From Prosapia bicincta (Eukaryota > Arthropoda > Insecta > Hemiptera > Cercopidae): a stretch of 64,000 nucleotides of DNA. Positions 49,780 to 60,185 of this stretch are shown here, in pieces. The notes beneath the pieces were generated by a model. That model saw only the letters and a list, made by a program, of their open reading frames with translations. It did no database searches and was not told where the DNA came from. Position 1 is the stretch's first letter, and the number at the start of each line of letters is the position of its first letter. Location: NCBI GenBank assembly GCA_036971475.1, contig JBAIZL010000005.1, positions 241,445,823 through 241,509,822 of the forward strand, read 5' to 3'. The translations under genes were made by a program, and so were the position numbers.

Positions 49780-50160
49780 AGGTGGAACATCTATTACGAG
49801 TAAACGTATATTTTATTTCGTTGCATTATAAATAATGAGAAAATGTGTTTAAACAATAGTTTAATTTGAAATGACATTTTTATATAAAAGTAATTGTTTT
49901 AAAGGGGAACCATTATTACGAGGAAGCGTATATTTTATTTCGTTGCATTATAAATAATGAGGAAATGTGCTTAAACAATAGTTTAATTTGAAATTACATT
50001 TTTATATAGCCTAAAAGTAATTGTTTTAAAGGGGAACCATTATTACGAGGAAGCGTAGGCCTATATTTTATTTCATTGCATTATAAATAATGAGGAAATG
50101 TGCTTAAACAATAGTTTAATTTGAAATGTCATTTTTGTATAAAAGTAATTGTTTTTATAA
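49780..50160. repeat. Minisatellite Q: about 120-bp unit, three copies with TA-site micro-insertions
   Basis: Three copies from ttttaaag to gtaattgtttt. Copies 1 and 2 read CGTATATTTT (TA at 49807-49808 and 49929-49930); copy 3 has CGTAGGCCTATATTTT (50056-50063). Copy 1 reads TATATAAAAG (49881-49890); copy 2 has TATATAGCCTAAAAG (TAGCCTA at 50007-50013); copy 3 lacks the insertion. The insertions are 6 and 5 bp, at different sites. Confidence 0.92.
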
Positions 50161-51519
50161 ATCATTACCATATTGCACCATCAATATTGAGCGTTAATTT
50201 TTATTATTACCGCGCAAATCCTATTAACTTTACCCCATTAGGTCGGAAATTTTAACGACACGTAGAGCAGCCATTGCCCTAATTAAAACTATGGAGTGCA
50301 TAGCCTACACAGGGCTTTGAATTCCACTCTCGTTTATAAATTAAAAGAAATATTCGCTAAATTAAATATGCCTCTGTTAATGCCGACAGGGGCGGCGCAG
50401 ACGCAAAGCATTCCTTCATTTAGTAGTTTGTAATTGTTTTAAAAAGGAAAATATTTTAGGTTGTATTTTTACAGCTGTCAACACTTGGCGACATCAGCTT
50501 TACGAGTTTTTAACATCTTCCCCTCACGCTTGTTTTGCCAGCGTTACGTTTAGCAGGATTTTTAGTCTAAAACTGCTGTAATTAAAGCTTAATATTAGGC
50601 AATAAAACCTTACTGTTCCCAAACAACAGTAGGTCTAATTGCTTTTTAAAACAATTGTATGTTTTTATTGTTGATTTATGTGCGCGGCGCATAGATTTCG
50701 AAGTCTGATGAAAGAAAAGTTCTAGTAGGGTGACAAATACAGTGCTATGGTTTATAGAGGCATACAGTAGGGCTACCATACAGAGGTAGGCTAATTCATA
50801 TACAAACTGTTCTGCGGACTGCAGATTGTATGGAGCGAAGACCTTTAGAAAATGTCCAGCCTGACTCGTTATGAAACACCTAGAGGCCCTTACACGATTA
50901 TACGGGCTTTTGCTTAGTGGTTGCAATGATTGCCAAATAATTAACCAATTCGCGTTATTTAATTTTGGTTGTAGCTCCTACTGAGCCCAGCCCTAGGTAG
51001 AAGAGATTTTGTAGGCAACTGGGTAGCCTAATGTTGTGTAGACCTATTAAACCTAAGGAAGCTCGTTGAACAGCGCTCTAATGTCCAAGCTTTATAATCA
51101 ATAATGTAATCTTAAACACGATTCAATGAAAGGGTTATCATCATCAGTGAGTAGATAACTAATAGGCTACTACAACTAAACTAGGCACAGGTCTACAACT
51201 TATCAACAGTATAGATGTTGTAATAGCTATAAGGTACTGAATGATGATGATGACTTTGTCATTGAAAAACGTTCTAGAAATTCATTATTGATTGTTGTTA
51301 TTATTTAATTATTGAGTTGTGCCAACAAGGGCAGCTCAGAAGTATTATTCGCCTAAGGGTTCCAGTAGTCTACAGATGTGAAGTTTGCAACACTTTAGAA
51401 TCGAAGTGAATCATTGCTCTACGTCAGAATCTGTCTGAACTATGACATTTTAAAATAACTATCTGTAAAATCGCCTACTATAGAAAATTTACGTGTAAAG
51501 CAGGTTTATTATTAAAACA
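50161..51519. other. Intronic unique sequence with a GC-richer core
   Basis: 50190-50560 has raised GC content, with GCATTCC (50408-50414, TEAD-type), gccgacaggggcggcgcaga (50382-50401) and the E-box CAGCTG at 50473-50478; a possible regulatory block. A 114-codon minus-strand ORF at 50582-50926 shows no recognised motif. Confidence 0.35.
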
Positions 51520-52060
51520 CTCATGTTCTAAAATTTACATTTAAAGTAGCCCTACTATGGGAAATTTACGTTTTAAGTAGGCCCATTATGGGACATTTAC
51601 GTTTAAAGTAGGCCTACTATGGGAAATTTACGTTTTAAGTAGGCCCATTATGGGACATTTACGTTTAAAGTAGGCCTACTATGGGAAATATACGGTTAAA
51701 GTAGGGCTGTTATGGGAAATTTACGTTTAAAGTAGGTCTACTAAGGGAAATGTACGTTTAAAGTAGACCTACTATGGGAATTTCACGTTTAAGGTAGGCC
51801 TATTATGGGAAATTTACGTTTAAAGTAGGGCTATTATGGGAAATTTACGTTTAAAGTAGGCCTACTATGAGAAATGTACGTTTAAAGTAGGCCTATTATG
51901 GGAATTTCACGTTTAAGGTAGGCCTACTATGGGAAACTTACGTTTAAAGTAGACTTACCTTAGAAAATTTATGTTTAAACTAGGCTTCCTATAGAAATTT
52001 TACGTTTAAACTAGGCTTCTACAGAAAAGATAGAAACGCCTAAAATCTACGCTTAAAATA
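51520..52060. repeat. Minisatellite R: about 31-bp unit containing TAGGCCTA
   Basis: About eighteen copies of tttacgtttaaagtaggcct plus actatgggaaa, with degenerate edges. Several units keep the exact TAGGCCTA octamer. Confidence 0.93.
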
Positions 52061-54354
52061 GACCTATTAAAGAAATAGTAGTTAGAAGTAGGTCTAGGCT
52101 ATTATACTAAATATTGGCCTACTAGAAAAGCTTAATATTTTAAAAACAAAAGATTCTCCTAATAACCTAATTTTATAATGGTCACCTAAAATATTATTAA
52201 GAACAACATTTCTTACAAAGGCTTTAACTGAAATTAATTTACTCATGTTAGACTACCTGAAAACACAAATATTAAGAATCTCCTTTTTAAAAACGAATAT
52301 CTTCCAATTCAAGAACTTAGGTGATTGCAAAGAAATTTAAAACGATATGAAATTGACCAAAAATGTAGTTTAATTAGTAAATTACTTGAAGTTGGGGCCG
52401 CACAATCAGGCAATTACGTTAAATAATACGCCTAGAGGGGGGCTTTTTAATTTTGACATCATCCATAAGCCATTAAATATTGTTTAAGGCATAGCATCCA
52501 AGCCAGGCATACTGTAAGATTTTAGTTTGTGTAGCTTTATAAAAATTCATACATTCTTAGTAAATAGACTTCACTTAGTCGTTTAATCTATTTAAACTTT
52601 AGGTGTATGCCTATTACAATCAAATAGGCGATTTAAAAATTGTTAAAAAATATTTCCCAATTTAAATGTTAAAGTATACCCAGACTTGCACGTTCCAAAT
52701 CACCAGACTCTACCAAAGTAATCTCTTTTCCTTGCAATACTGAAAGTTGTTATATGTAAAAGAACGGCTTACCAGTAGGTATGCAAGTGTTTGGTCAACC
52801 AATTACATTATTTACTTGCTTGTAAGGAGAACTTCTATTGGTTGGAAATGACCACACCCCCTCGTTACCGTAGCAACACTGGACGCCATTATATGCGTTG
52901 CGTCTCCCTTATGAAGTTTACCTCGCATATGGTTGCTGTCATGCTTTGGTTGTTTTTAATTGGCATCAACAATAAATAAAGAACATTTTCGTCAGGAACT
53001 AAACCTGATGACATCTGACCATTGTCTCAGCAACTAATTTTAGTAGGCCTAATCTTATACTAATACTTTTTAAGCTGCGTCTCCTAAATATGTCTACATC
53101 AGTGGTGAAGGACGTTCTATTATATTTTAATGGAAGTGAATGTAAAAACAAATAACAACTGATGATTAACAGTGAAAGAGGTCTGACGTTTTGAAGAGAG
53201 GCAAGGCCTCTCCTCTCTTGACTTCGGTTGAGAGTAAGTCTCTTGCCTACAAGCGGAATCCGACATTTCCTCCAAGGGACCATTTTGTCTTTTCTTAGTG
53301 CTATAACTTAGTAATTTCTCACATACCACTCTTTACTCTACTTTCTATGAGTGAAACGTTCAGACGCCTATTAATAGTAGGTCTATGATTCCTCACCATG
53401 GAATGCCATGCCCAGAAGGTAATATCATGATCAGTGAAGAGAGACTGAATGAATTCGGTGAGGTTGGGTGCATTGGGGGGATTGACAGGTTATATGGCTA
53501 CCGGCGAAATTGAGAGATGTATCCCAGCGGTTTGGACTGGAATGGTTACAGGGGTTGAAACTTCTTCATACACCAGACAGGAATAGCATAGCCTATGTGG
53601 GGATGTAACGGGGGAACATTTGGGTTTTGGAAGAATATGGTTGTATTTTGATAAATGTGGAAAGACTTTGAGGTAGCCTATGCCCTTGACTTTGTTGAAG
53701 GCATACTATTCTAGGGACAGTCACTTGATAAGAAGCCAAGATAATCTTCGGATGACTTTCAGATATTTTCCTTGAAAAGCAGACGGCCTCATATTTGTCA
53801 CTGTTCTCCATCTGCAGGGCCACAGCGAGAGGACGTTCAACCGCTTCTGGATGGTTTTTGCAACTTCAAAGTGTCAACCAGTGATCATTATCGCCTACAA
53901 ATGATAGGAAAGGGTTGCGAAAATAGGCAAGATTAGGAATGCATTTATAAAACCCCGTGGTACAAGAAATAAGGTGATCTCATGACTTGCCATGGGCAGG
54001 ATCGAAGTCTATCAAACAAGTGTCAACCCGTTACACCTAAAAGATCAGGAAGGTTAGGTGTAATTAGGTAGGCCTAAGAAAAGGATAGACCTATAGTGAT
54101 CCTTGTATTTGGAATTTGGAAAAATTATTGCAAAGTATAGACGGGGTTGCTTAAATGAAGTAGACCTTTTCTCAACCAGGGGGGGTGTTCTACCCATTAC
54201 CTAGGATTTATTCCATTTAATTGCTGTTGAAAATGATAATTATCTACAGATGTGTCTGCTTCGATCAAGGAACATAAAGTAGGCGTACCTTGTAACGGTT
54301 AACTCATTACATTGTAACAACTTGTAAAATCTGTTGCCTAATTGTTTGTTTAAA
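52061..54354. other. Intronic unique sequence
   Basis: AT-rich to 52700, then more mixed. It holds an X-box-like site (listed separately) and a GC-richer patch at 53380-54070. ORFs of 62-94 codons are unsupported. Confidence 0.5.
52864..52877. promoter_or_regulatory. RFX X-box-like site
   Basis: GTTACCGTAGCAAC is an imperfect inverted repeat with the 6-2-6 layout of RFX-type X-boxes. X-boxes drive ciliary and sensory genes in animals. Seen directly as a motif match; function here is unknown, and no ciliary gene is visible. Confidence 0.3.
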
Positions 54355-54396
54355 TAAATAAAACCATTCAACTACAAATAAAACATTTTATTTAAA

Positions 54397-54445
54397 TCCT
54401 TATGTAGGCCTACATTTCGATTGCAAAACAATCATCTTCAGAGGA
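54397..54445 (-). ncRNA. Hammerhead-ribozyme-like motif, well preserved
   Basis: On the minus strand: TCCT (54445-54442), core CTGAAGA (54441-54435), extra T, stem II GATTG / TTTTG / CAATC (54433-54419), GAA (54418-54416), self-complementary stem III ATGTAGGCCTACAT (54415-54402), A54401 as cleavage-site base, AGGA (54400-54397) pairing with TCCT. Same order and same extra T as the PLE motifs. Helices are all Watson-Crick as read. Confidence 0.5.
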
Positions 54446-54483
54446 CAGTATTACAAAAATAACTCTCTGTTTTTGTAATAAAT

Positions 54484-54535
54484 TCCTCTGAAGATGATTC
54501 CTTTTACAATTGAAATGTAGGCCTACGTACGGGTT
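54484..54535 (+). ncRNA. Degenerate hammerhead-like motif
   Basis: CTGAAGA at 54487-54493, T, then weak stem GATT...AATT, GAAA, and a tgtaggcctac stem III. The 3' stem I half no longer pairs. Probably a decayed partner of the minus-strand motif. Confidence 0.35.
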
Positions 54536-54580
54536 TAAATAAAAGGATTTATTTGTATTTGGAGGTTTTATTGATTTAAA

Positions 54581-57046
54581 TTATAAGATTATGTTTTTCA
54601 TATACGAAAGAAAAATTTATTTCACAAAACATTCTGAAACTGAATTTGAAATGATTTTATTAAGCGCCTTCAATGTTGTCAAAGCCTCTAAATACGCAGA
54701 GGATGGCAGTAAGACGGTTTATCATTTGGTTGTATGTTGATATTCGTTCTACACCTACAAATAGTTGAAAGTCTACAACCGATTTGAAATTAAAATAAAT
54801 TTTTATCGTATTTTTTTAGTATTTTATAAATACTAATTTATAGATTTTTTTGTTTGTGTTAATTACACAAAAAATGTGTAACATAAAGGAACTGGCTTGT
54901 GAACACGTAGCCTACAGGCTACTTTTAATTTATATGTGCTATAAATTATATAACTAACAAAAAGAGATTATGCCTATTAGCCTCCTAAACGTATAGGCTA
55001 CTTTCGGTTAATTAGATAGCCTATTCAATTTCAAATCATTTTATTTTTGTAAAGTAAGACTTTTACACTATTAGTTTACTACAAACATTAAAATTTATAG
55101 ATTTTAATTTAATTAATATAGGCAAAATTGGTCTGATTTAAATTATGGCCGACGAGAGACAACTTTCTTTAACATGTAGACTGTGCTAGGCTTAGCCTAC
55201 TTCTTTGCCATTTCTACTTGTAAAGTGAAAGGATATGAAAGCATTGTTTGTATTTCGAATACTGGATTTTCACATTATTAAATGGCCAATAAAGTTATAG
55301 AAATTGTAACTTCATATTGAAAACAGCTTTAAATATGAGATTCCTGAATATTTTTGTTTTGTTTAAAAGAAAAAAATGAACAAAACCAAATCTTTCAATA
55401 GGCCCACTTGAGCAAAATGTTTTAGTAAAGCTTTAACAGCTGAAAATTTATTTTATTAAAATAAAATTTCACGGAATTTCCTAAACTAAATTAAAATAAA
55501 CTAAAATATATATTCCGATATTATTAATTACATTGGGAATAGTTTGACTATGTAGACTACTATGCTTATTAGACTCTAGACGTATTTGGCTGATCGGACC
55601 AAGAAACCGTGCACCTGTCCTTGAGAGATAGATAGCACGAGATTTCTCTTGTAGGCTACTACCAATTCTTAAAACACGTTACACGTTCATATTGTTCTAT
55701 ACTTAATCTTCTGCCCTCTATATGTCTACACATATTTCAAGATTGTTTGTTATTTCATACCGAAGTTAAATGTCAAATTTTACAAGCTAGCACTTGGCTG
55801 TTAGATAGAAATTGTGTATTCGTCATCTAGAAAACATCAATCACTGTCGTCATCCCTCATTGGGGCCATAAATCGAGGCCTACCAGTCCCAATTCTTAGA
55901 CAATCCTATTAGCACAGCTAGTAGACAGCTTATAAAATTTTACCTATAATTTATCTAAAATCGACCTTCTCAAGCAAATTAGTGTTTTAACAGTCCTTAT
56001 CATGTTTGTAGGAATGTATTTATACTGACCCTCTACCTTCCGTCTCGCCTATTGCGATCTCTCAAGGTCAAGTCCTCGGTTACGTGGTGCGCACTATACG
56101 TTGCGCATTCAAGGATTTACTTCACCCAAGATGCGTACAACTTGCACTTCGTTGTTATAAAATAAATATATACTTCTATATCAATGCCATACTTAAATAA
56201 TAGGCTATTACTAAAGAAATTACTAGTCTATATATTGAAAGAGCTCAAAAATTAAATTAAAAAAAGCAAAAGTAACATCACTTTACATTGCATTATAACT
56301 ACAAAGTATTCGGTTTAGAATAGATTTGGTTACTTAAAAAAAAATTATATTAAGTTTGCTGACCGGTTGACAGGTGAAGTGCCTGAATTTTGGTTTACGT
56401 ATTTTAGGGCCTATCTTTGCACGGGATAAGGAGGCCATGTTTCGCATCACTCATGAACTGTTTACCTCGTACAGTATTAAACTTTTATTTAAAAACAATT
56501 TTATGCTAAGAGGATACTTAGCATCATAACTAGGCTATATTGTAGTGTAGTATAATAAGTTATGTACTACTATATGTAACTTATTTTGCGTAGTTTATAC
56601 TGCTCGTGGTTAATTGAATAAGTCGGCTGCAACCTCATTTCATGAGTGTTGTAAAACGAGGTTAATGTGTATTTCTTATAAAACGTTCCTGCCGTTTTCT
56701 CAAAGTTTTATTATTTTCCGTTTTACTTGGGTGCTATGGGTATACATAGATCAATTAGATAGATGTAACGTTTTTACAAATAATTATCCCTGCAATTACA
56801 ACCTATAATAAATAAAAAAAATCGGGGAATTCACGTCATAATTCTTTTTAATGTGAATCTAGAGCTGCAATAAATATTTAAGGGCAACAAAGATTATATT
56901 TGATAGTTAATGTTCAAAAATAACTTAAGTAATTTTTAAACATTTTAAAGTGTTTATGGATATCACGGCTCATTAATTAAAAAAAGAAATAACCTTTGAA
57001 TTGCCTCTAGATGCTACAGATATCTAAACACAGTAGAACGCCTAAA
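54581..57046. other. Intronic AT-rich sequence
   Basis: No gene or array recognised. Frequent TAGCCTA/TAGGCTA motifs (for example near 54908, 54993 and 55017). Confidence 0.55.
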
Positions 57047-57540
57047 ACAGGGCTCTTCCCTAGGATTTCTTAGAGAGACAAATAATTCTCCTCAGGGCCG
57101 CAAGTTCAAGTACCATTAAATAACACAAGCAATATGATTGTACCAGAAGTTTGTTATGTCACAAAAATAAATCAACTGTTTTGTATTATAAAAACAGGAA
57201 AATGTATTTTAATTGACTCCAAGAATAACCGAGTTTGTTAATACAGTACTTTGAAACTGATGGGCGAAATCTTTCACAGCTCTCTAATGGCATCTATGTT
57301 AGCAGGTTGGGAAACTGAAATTCTCATAATGTTTTCAACGTTTTCACTAGTTAACCTAGATCTGTACTTGTGTTTTATGAACTTCAGATTACTGAATTCA
57401 CAAACATATGTAGATACAAAAATACATAATATTTTCTGAGCACTGTCAGTTATTTTTGGAAATTTGTCCTTTTCGACTGCTTTCCAAAACTCATAGTAAG
57501 CTTTATCGGTGCCATTGCCTCCGAACTGCCGTTCTAATTC
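57047..57540 (-). mobile_element. hAT transposon remnant (3' end candidate plus transposase fragment)
   Basis: CAGGGCTCTTCCC at 57047-57059 with a nearby CAGGGCCGCA (57093-57102) looks like a hAT terminus with subterminal GGGCCGC. About 170 bp away lies the minus-strand C-terminal transposase fragment. The other terminus and target duplication were not identified, so the element limits are inference. Confidence 0.5.
57274..57540 (-). pseudogene. hAT transposase C-terminal dimerisation domain, fragment
   Basis: Minus strand, 88 codons then TGA. Reads ELERQFGG, FWKAVEKDKFPKI, AQKILCIFVSTYVCEFSNLK, FIKHKYRSRLTSENVENIMR, ISVSQPANIDAIREL. The pattern FW..V....FP......A..IL.IF.STY.CE...S.LK.IK.K.RSRLT.EN...I.RI is that of the C-terminal dimerisation region of hAT transposases of the ZBED/SCAND3-like group. 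An in-frame TAG directly precedes the fragment, and the catalytic and BED zinc-finger regions were not found, so it is dead. Confidence 0.82.
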
Positions 57541-57607
57541 CTAACACTCTGGGGGCAGTAAAAAATCGTTCTCAGAGCCGTAGCAAGCCGTTTAGTGAAG
57601 TTGCATA

Positions 57608-57615
57608 CTCTAAAG
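57608..57615. repeat. Left 8-bp target-site duplication (CTCTAAAG)
   Basis: Identical to 58427-58434. Eight bases is the standard hAT duplication length. Confidence 0.9.
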
Positions 57616-57704
57616 CAGAGGTTCCCAAACTTTTTAGTACCACGCCCCCCTCTTCTTGAAATGAAAGCCTCCCACGCCCCTCCACTTTACACTATGAAAA
57701 AACA

Positions 57705-57784
<80 letters not shown>

Positions 57785-58426
57785 CCTATATGAAAAAAAT
57801 TTGTTTATTTATATATTGTTATCACTTTCACAAGAAAAATGATATAACACTTCAAGTTTTAATTTTTAAGGTAAATTTAACTGATAAGAGGAAAATCTGT
57901 TAGTGAGATGGATGAGTTTACATTTTTTTCACTAGCATGCCTATTTGAGGTTCTCTTTTAGTAGATCTAAAGGCAGAACGTAAGTCATTAGCAGCATTAA
58001 GTTTGTTTCCCATGTTATGTTTTTATTTCAACAAGTGCTGAAAATGTTTTTTTCGCGCAAGTAGGTGCTTGAAAAAGGCAAGTATAATCGAAGTAATACA
58101 CTTTTAAGCGTTTTATCCAAAATGAAGATTTGTCCATTGTGGGCGCTGTTGCCACATTGAATGGCAAACATTCGTTTCGCGTCACTTTTATACTATTATT
58201 CTTTACAAAATTTACACAACCTTTACTTATATTTCTTTTATAAATGCATAGGCCTACATTTCATTTACATTTTCTGAGCACCATGGTCAAAAAATTACCT
58301 ATGTAAAATTTAGTTTTAAATAAATGAGAATTCATTTTACTATTTTCCAACTGGTTTTGCACCTCCCCTGACTTGCCTTCACGCCCCTCAAGGTGGGCGC
58401 CCCCCCCCCTAGTTTGGGAACCTATG
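57616..58426. mobile_element. Non-autonomous hAT element (MITE-like), 811 bp
   Basis: Starts CAGAGGTTCCCAAACT and ends AGTTTGGGAACCTATG, so the termini are inverted repeats with two mismatches. CAG-GGTTCCCAAACT-type ends are common among hAT elements. Flanked by a perfect 8-bp duplication. The subterminal regions contain cgcccc-rich stretches. The inside has an expanded (TA)n tract and no transposase frame. An ORF at 57595-57903 crosses the terminus and is not a gene. Confidence 0.9.
57708..57782. repeat. (TA)n microsatellite inside the hAT element
   Basis: About 75 bp of TA dinucleotides, immediately followed by GCCTATA so that the tract ends in TAGCCTA. Confidence 0.97.
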
Positions 58427-58434
58427 CTCTAAAG
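58427..58434. repeat. Right 8-bp target-site duplication (CTCTAAAG)
   Basis: Exact copy of 57608-57615. Confidence 0.9.
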
Positions 58435-58649
58435 GAACGATAAATTAAAATTGTATTGTAAATGTTAATAAGTTAAGTAAGAGCTTTTATTAACAAATAG
58501 GGAAGGAACTAAACATTTTACGTGAAACATTCAAAACCCTAAATAAATTTTAATTTAAACTACGTTTGCATTAATTTAAAGTGTAATCCAACCATTCCAC
58601 TTAACTCAGTCTGAAATTGAATTTCTCGAAACCGAAGAACAGGAGATGT
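58435..58649. other. Intronic AT-rich sequence
   Basis: Nothing recognised. Confidence 0.5.
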
Positions 58650-58960
58650 CCAAAATGGGGCGAAGAGTTCATTTCATAGCCGAGTGGTTGCCCTAATGGC
58701 GCTTCCCCGAGGAATGTTTTCAATGTCACCCTTCGGTTAAAGTAGCGTCACGTGGAATAACGCGACAACTCTAGTCAAGTGAGCGTGCCATTACTCATCG
58801 TCAGGCGCTGTCACCTACTCTTATTCGAATTGCTGTAATTTAATGCCTTCAATAGTCTATCTCGCTCCGTTCACGCTTATTTGCCTTTTCAACGCATCCA
58901 CGAATACAGATAACCTGTTCTGATCCATCGTAGGCCCGTGTTTTTGTATACGCAAAGTTT
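58650..58960. promoter_or_regulatory. GC-richer island with TEAD site; candidate enhancer
   Basis: Unique sequence of about 300 bp. GGAATG occurs at 58712-58717 (TEAD core), with GTCACGTGGAAT near 58747-58758. Raised GC content against AT-rich surroundings and its position in the last vg intron suggest a regulatory block; inference only. Confidence 0.3.
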
Positions 58961-59229
58961 TAAATTTGAATTCGTTAGTTAAGCTATCGCCTTACAGACA
59001 ATAGACTACGCTTGCGTTCTTCATAACTAGTCAAACATTTTTATTGATTTTGAGGAGTATTAAAAATAAGCTTAAAATAACCTAATTGTAAACACAGTTT
59101 GGTCAGTTTTATATAGCCTAAGTATAGTCTATATGTGGTGTCTTTTCTCTTTTATATAGACTTTTATTAATTCCCTTTATTAAAAACAACTGCTGTGTAA
59201 AAGCTCGGTAAGTTATCCTACAATTACCA
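58961..59229. other. Intronic AT-rich sequence
   Basis: Nothing recognised. Confidence 0.5.
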
Positions 59230-59560
59230 CCGTGTTAATGGGGAGAATAAAGAGGCTATTTTTAAAATGAGGCGTAATATATTTGGCGGCATGGCAATAT
59301 ATCAGGGCGGATTTTGCGGCAGATGGCGGGAGCGGGGAGGCGGATAATTATACCCATTGTCTAATGTTTTGTCTATCTCCCAGTCTTGTTTGTTCTTTAC
59401 AGCAGCGGCATGCTTTGTGAGAAAAATATACTGTAAGTTGTTAATAAATTAATGGCCGTGTAAAACTGTCGTATGTTCCCGTGCGGAATGAATATTCAAT
59501 AGGCCGTGACAAGAAAAAAATTATTTATGGACACATGTGCAGTATTTGTTGTACGCTGTA
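59230..59560. promoter_or_regulatory. GC-rich island with TEAD and Su(H) matches; candidate enhancer
   Basis: 59280-59345 is very G-rich (ggcggcatggc, gggcggattttgcggcag, gcgggagcggggaggcgg). TGTGAGAA at 59416-59423 fits the Su(H) consensus; GGAATGAATATTC at 59485-59497 contains a TEAD core. TAATTA and CATTGTC follow the G-rich part. It lies 2.8 kb before the last vg exon. The strongest motif cluster of the islands seen, but still inference. Confidence 0.35.
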
Positions 59561-60185
59561 TTTATTTATTAATAACTTACAAACAAGAGTACACTATTTT
59601 AAATACACTAAGTGTATACACTAAGTCTTATAAAAAATATACTAAAACCACTTTCGTATTTTTTGATGAAATTATTTCCGATTAGTTGTATCATCTTCGA
59701 GTACAAAATAAAGGTAGCCTATGTTTTACACGGCTCTATCTACTCCTTATATTTTACTTGTACTATGTAGGCTACTCCACTCGTTGGGCTACTTATAAAT
59801 ACTAACTGACCAGCTCGTTCTAGGCCTCCTACTCTTGTAGTGAGAAAACATTTAAAGATTTCAATATTACTAACCGGTAAGAATGTTTAACAATGTTCTG
59901 GAGAAATCTATAAAGTGCGTGAATTTACAGTATTTTATTGAGACCCTTCTCGCTTTTCTTTTGTCTACTTCAGAATATTCAAAATGAGTGTGCCAATCAT
60001 ACACTGAAGGCCGTGCAAACTCGGAAACGTCCTAGAGGACTAGCTACTCACTACCTGCCTTCCTGGCACTATGGTTTTCCATGTCTCATCTACTCATAGG
60101 CCTTGGTCTACAAAACTAACATTTTTTAAACTGCCACAGTTTAATTTTTACTGACATTTTTAGATTCGACATATTATTTATTGCA
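59561..60185. other. Intronic unique sequence
   Basis: AT-rich; no gene recognised. Confidence 0.5.

Larger units (their letters stand above)
54355..54580. mobile_element. Inverted-repeat element with two hammerhead-like motifs
   Basis: About 225 bp with imperfect inverted arms. The left half carries a minus-strand motif, the right half a plus-strand motif, with the centre near 54465. Outer arms share aataaaacc, tacaaataaa and a ggattta/taaatcc block; inner arms share tgtaggcctacattt, cctctgaagatgatt and tttttgtaat. Resembles two PLE termini or retrozyme-like units inserted head to head. No coding capacity. Confidence 0.65.

Noticed and set aside
50582..50926. 114-codon minus-strand ORF
   Set aside because: No recognisable motif or promoter or splice context; likely chance.
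58678..58720. TAGCCGAGTGG, like a tRNA A-box/D-arm
   Set aside because: No matching B-box or cloverleaf arms downstream; probably coincidence.
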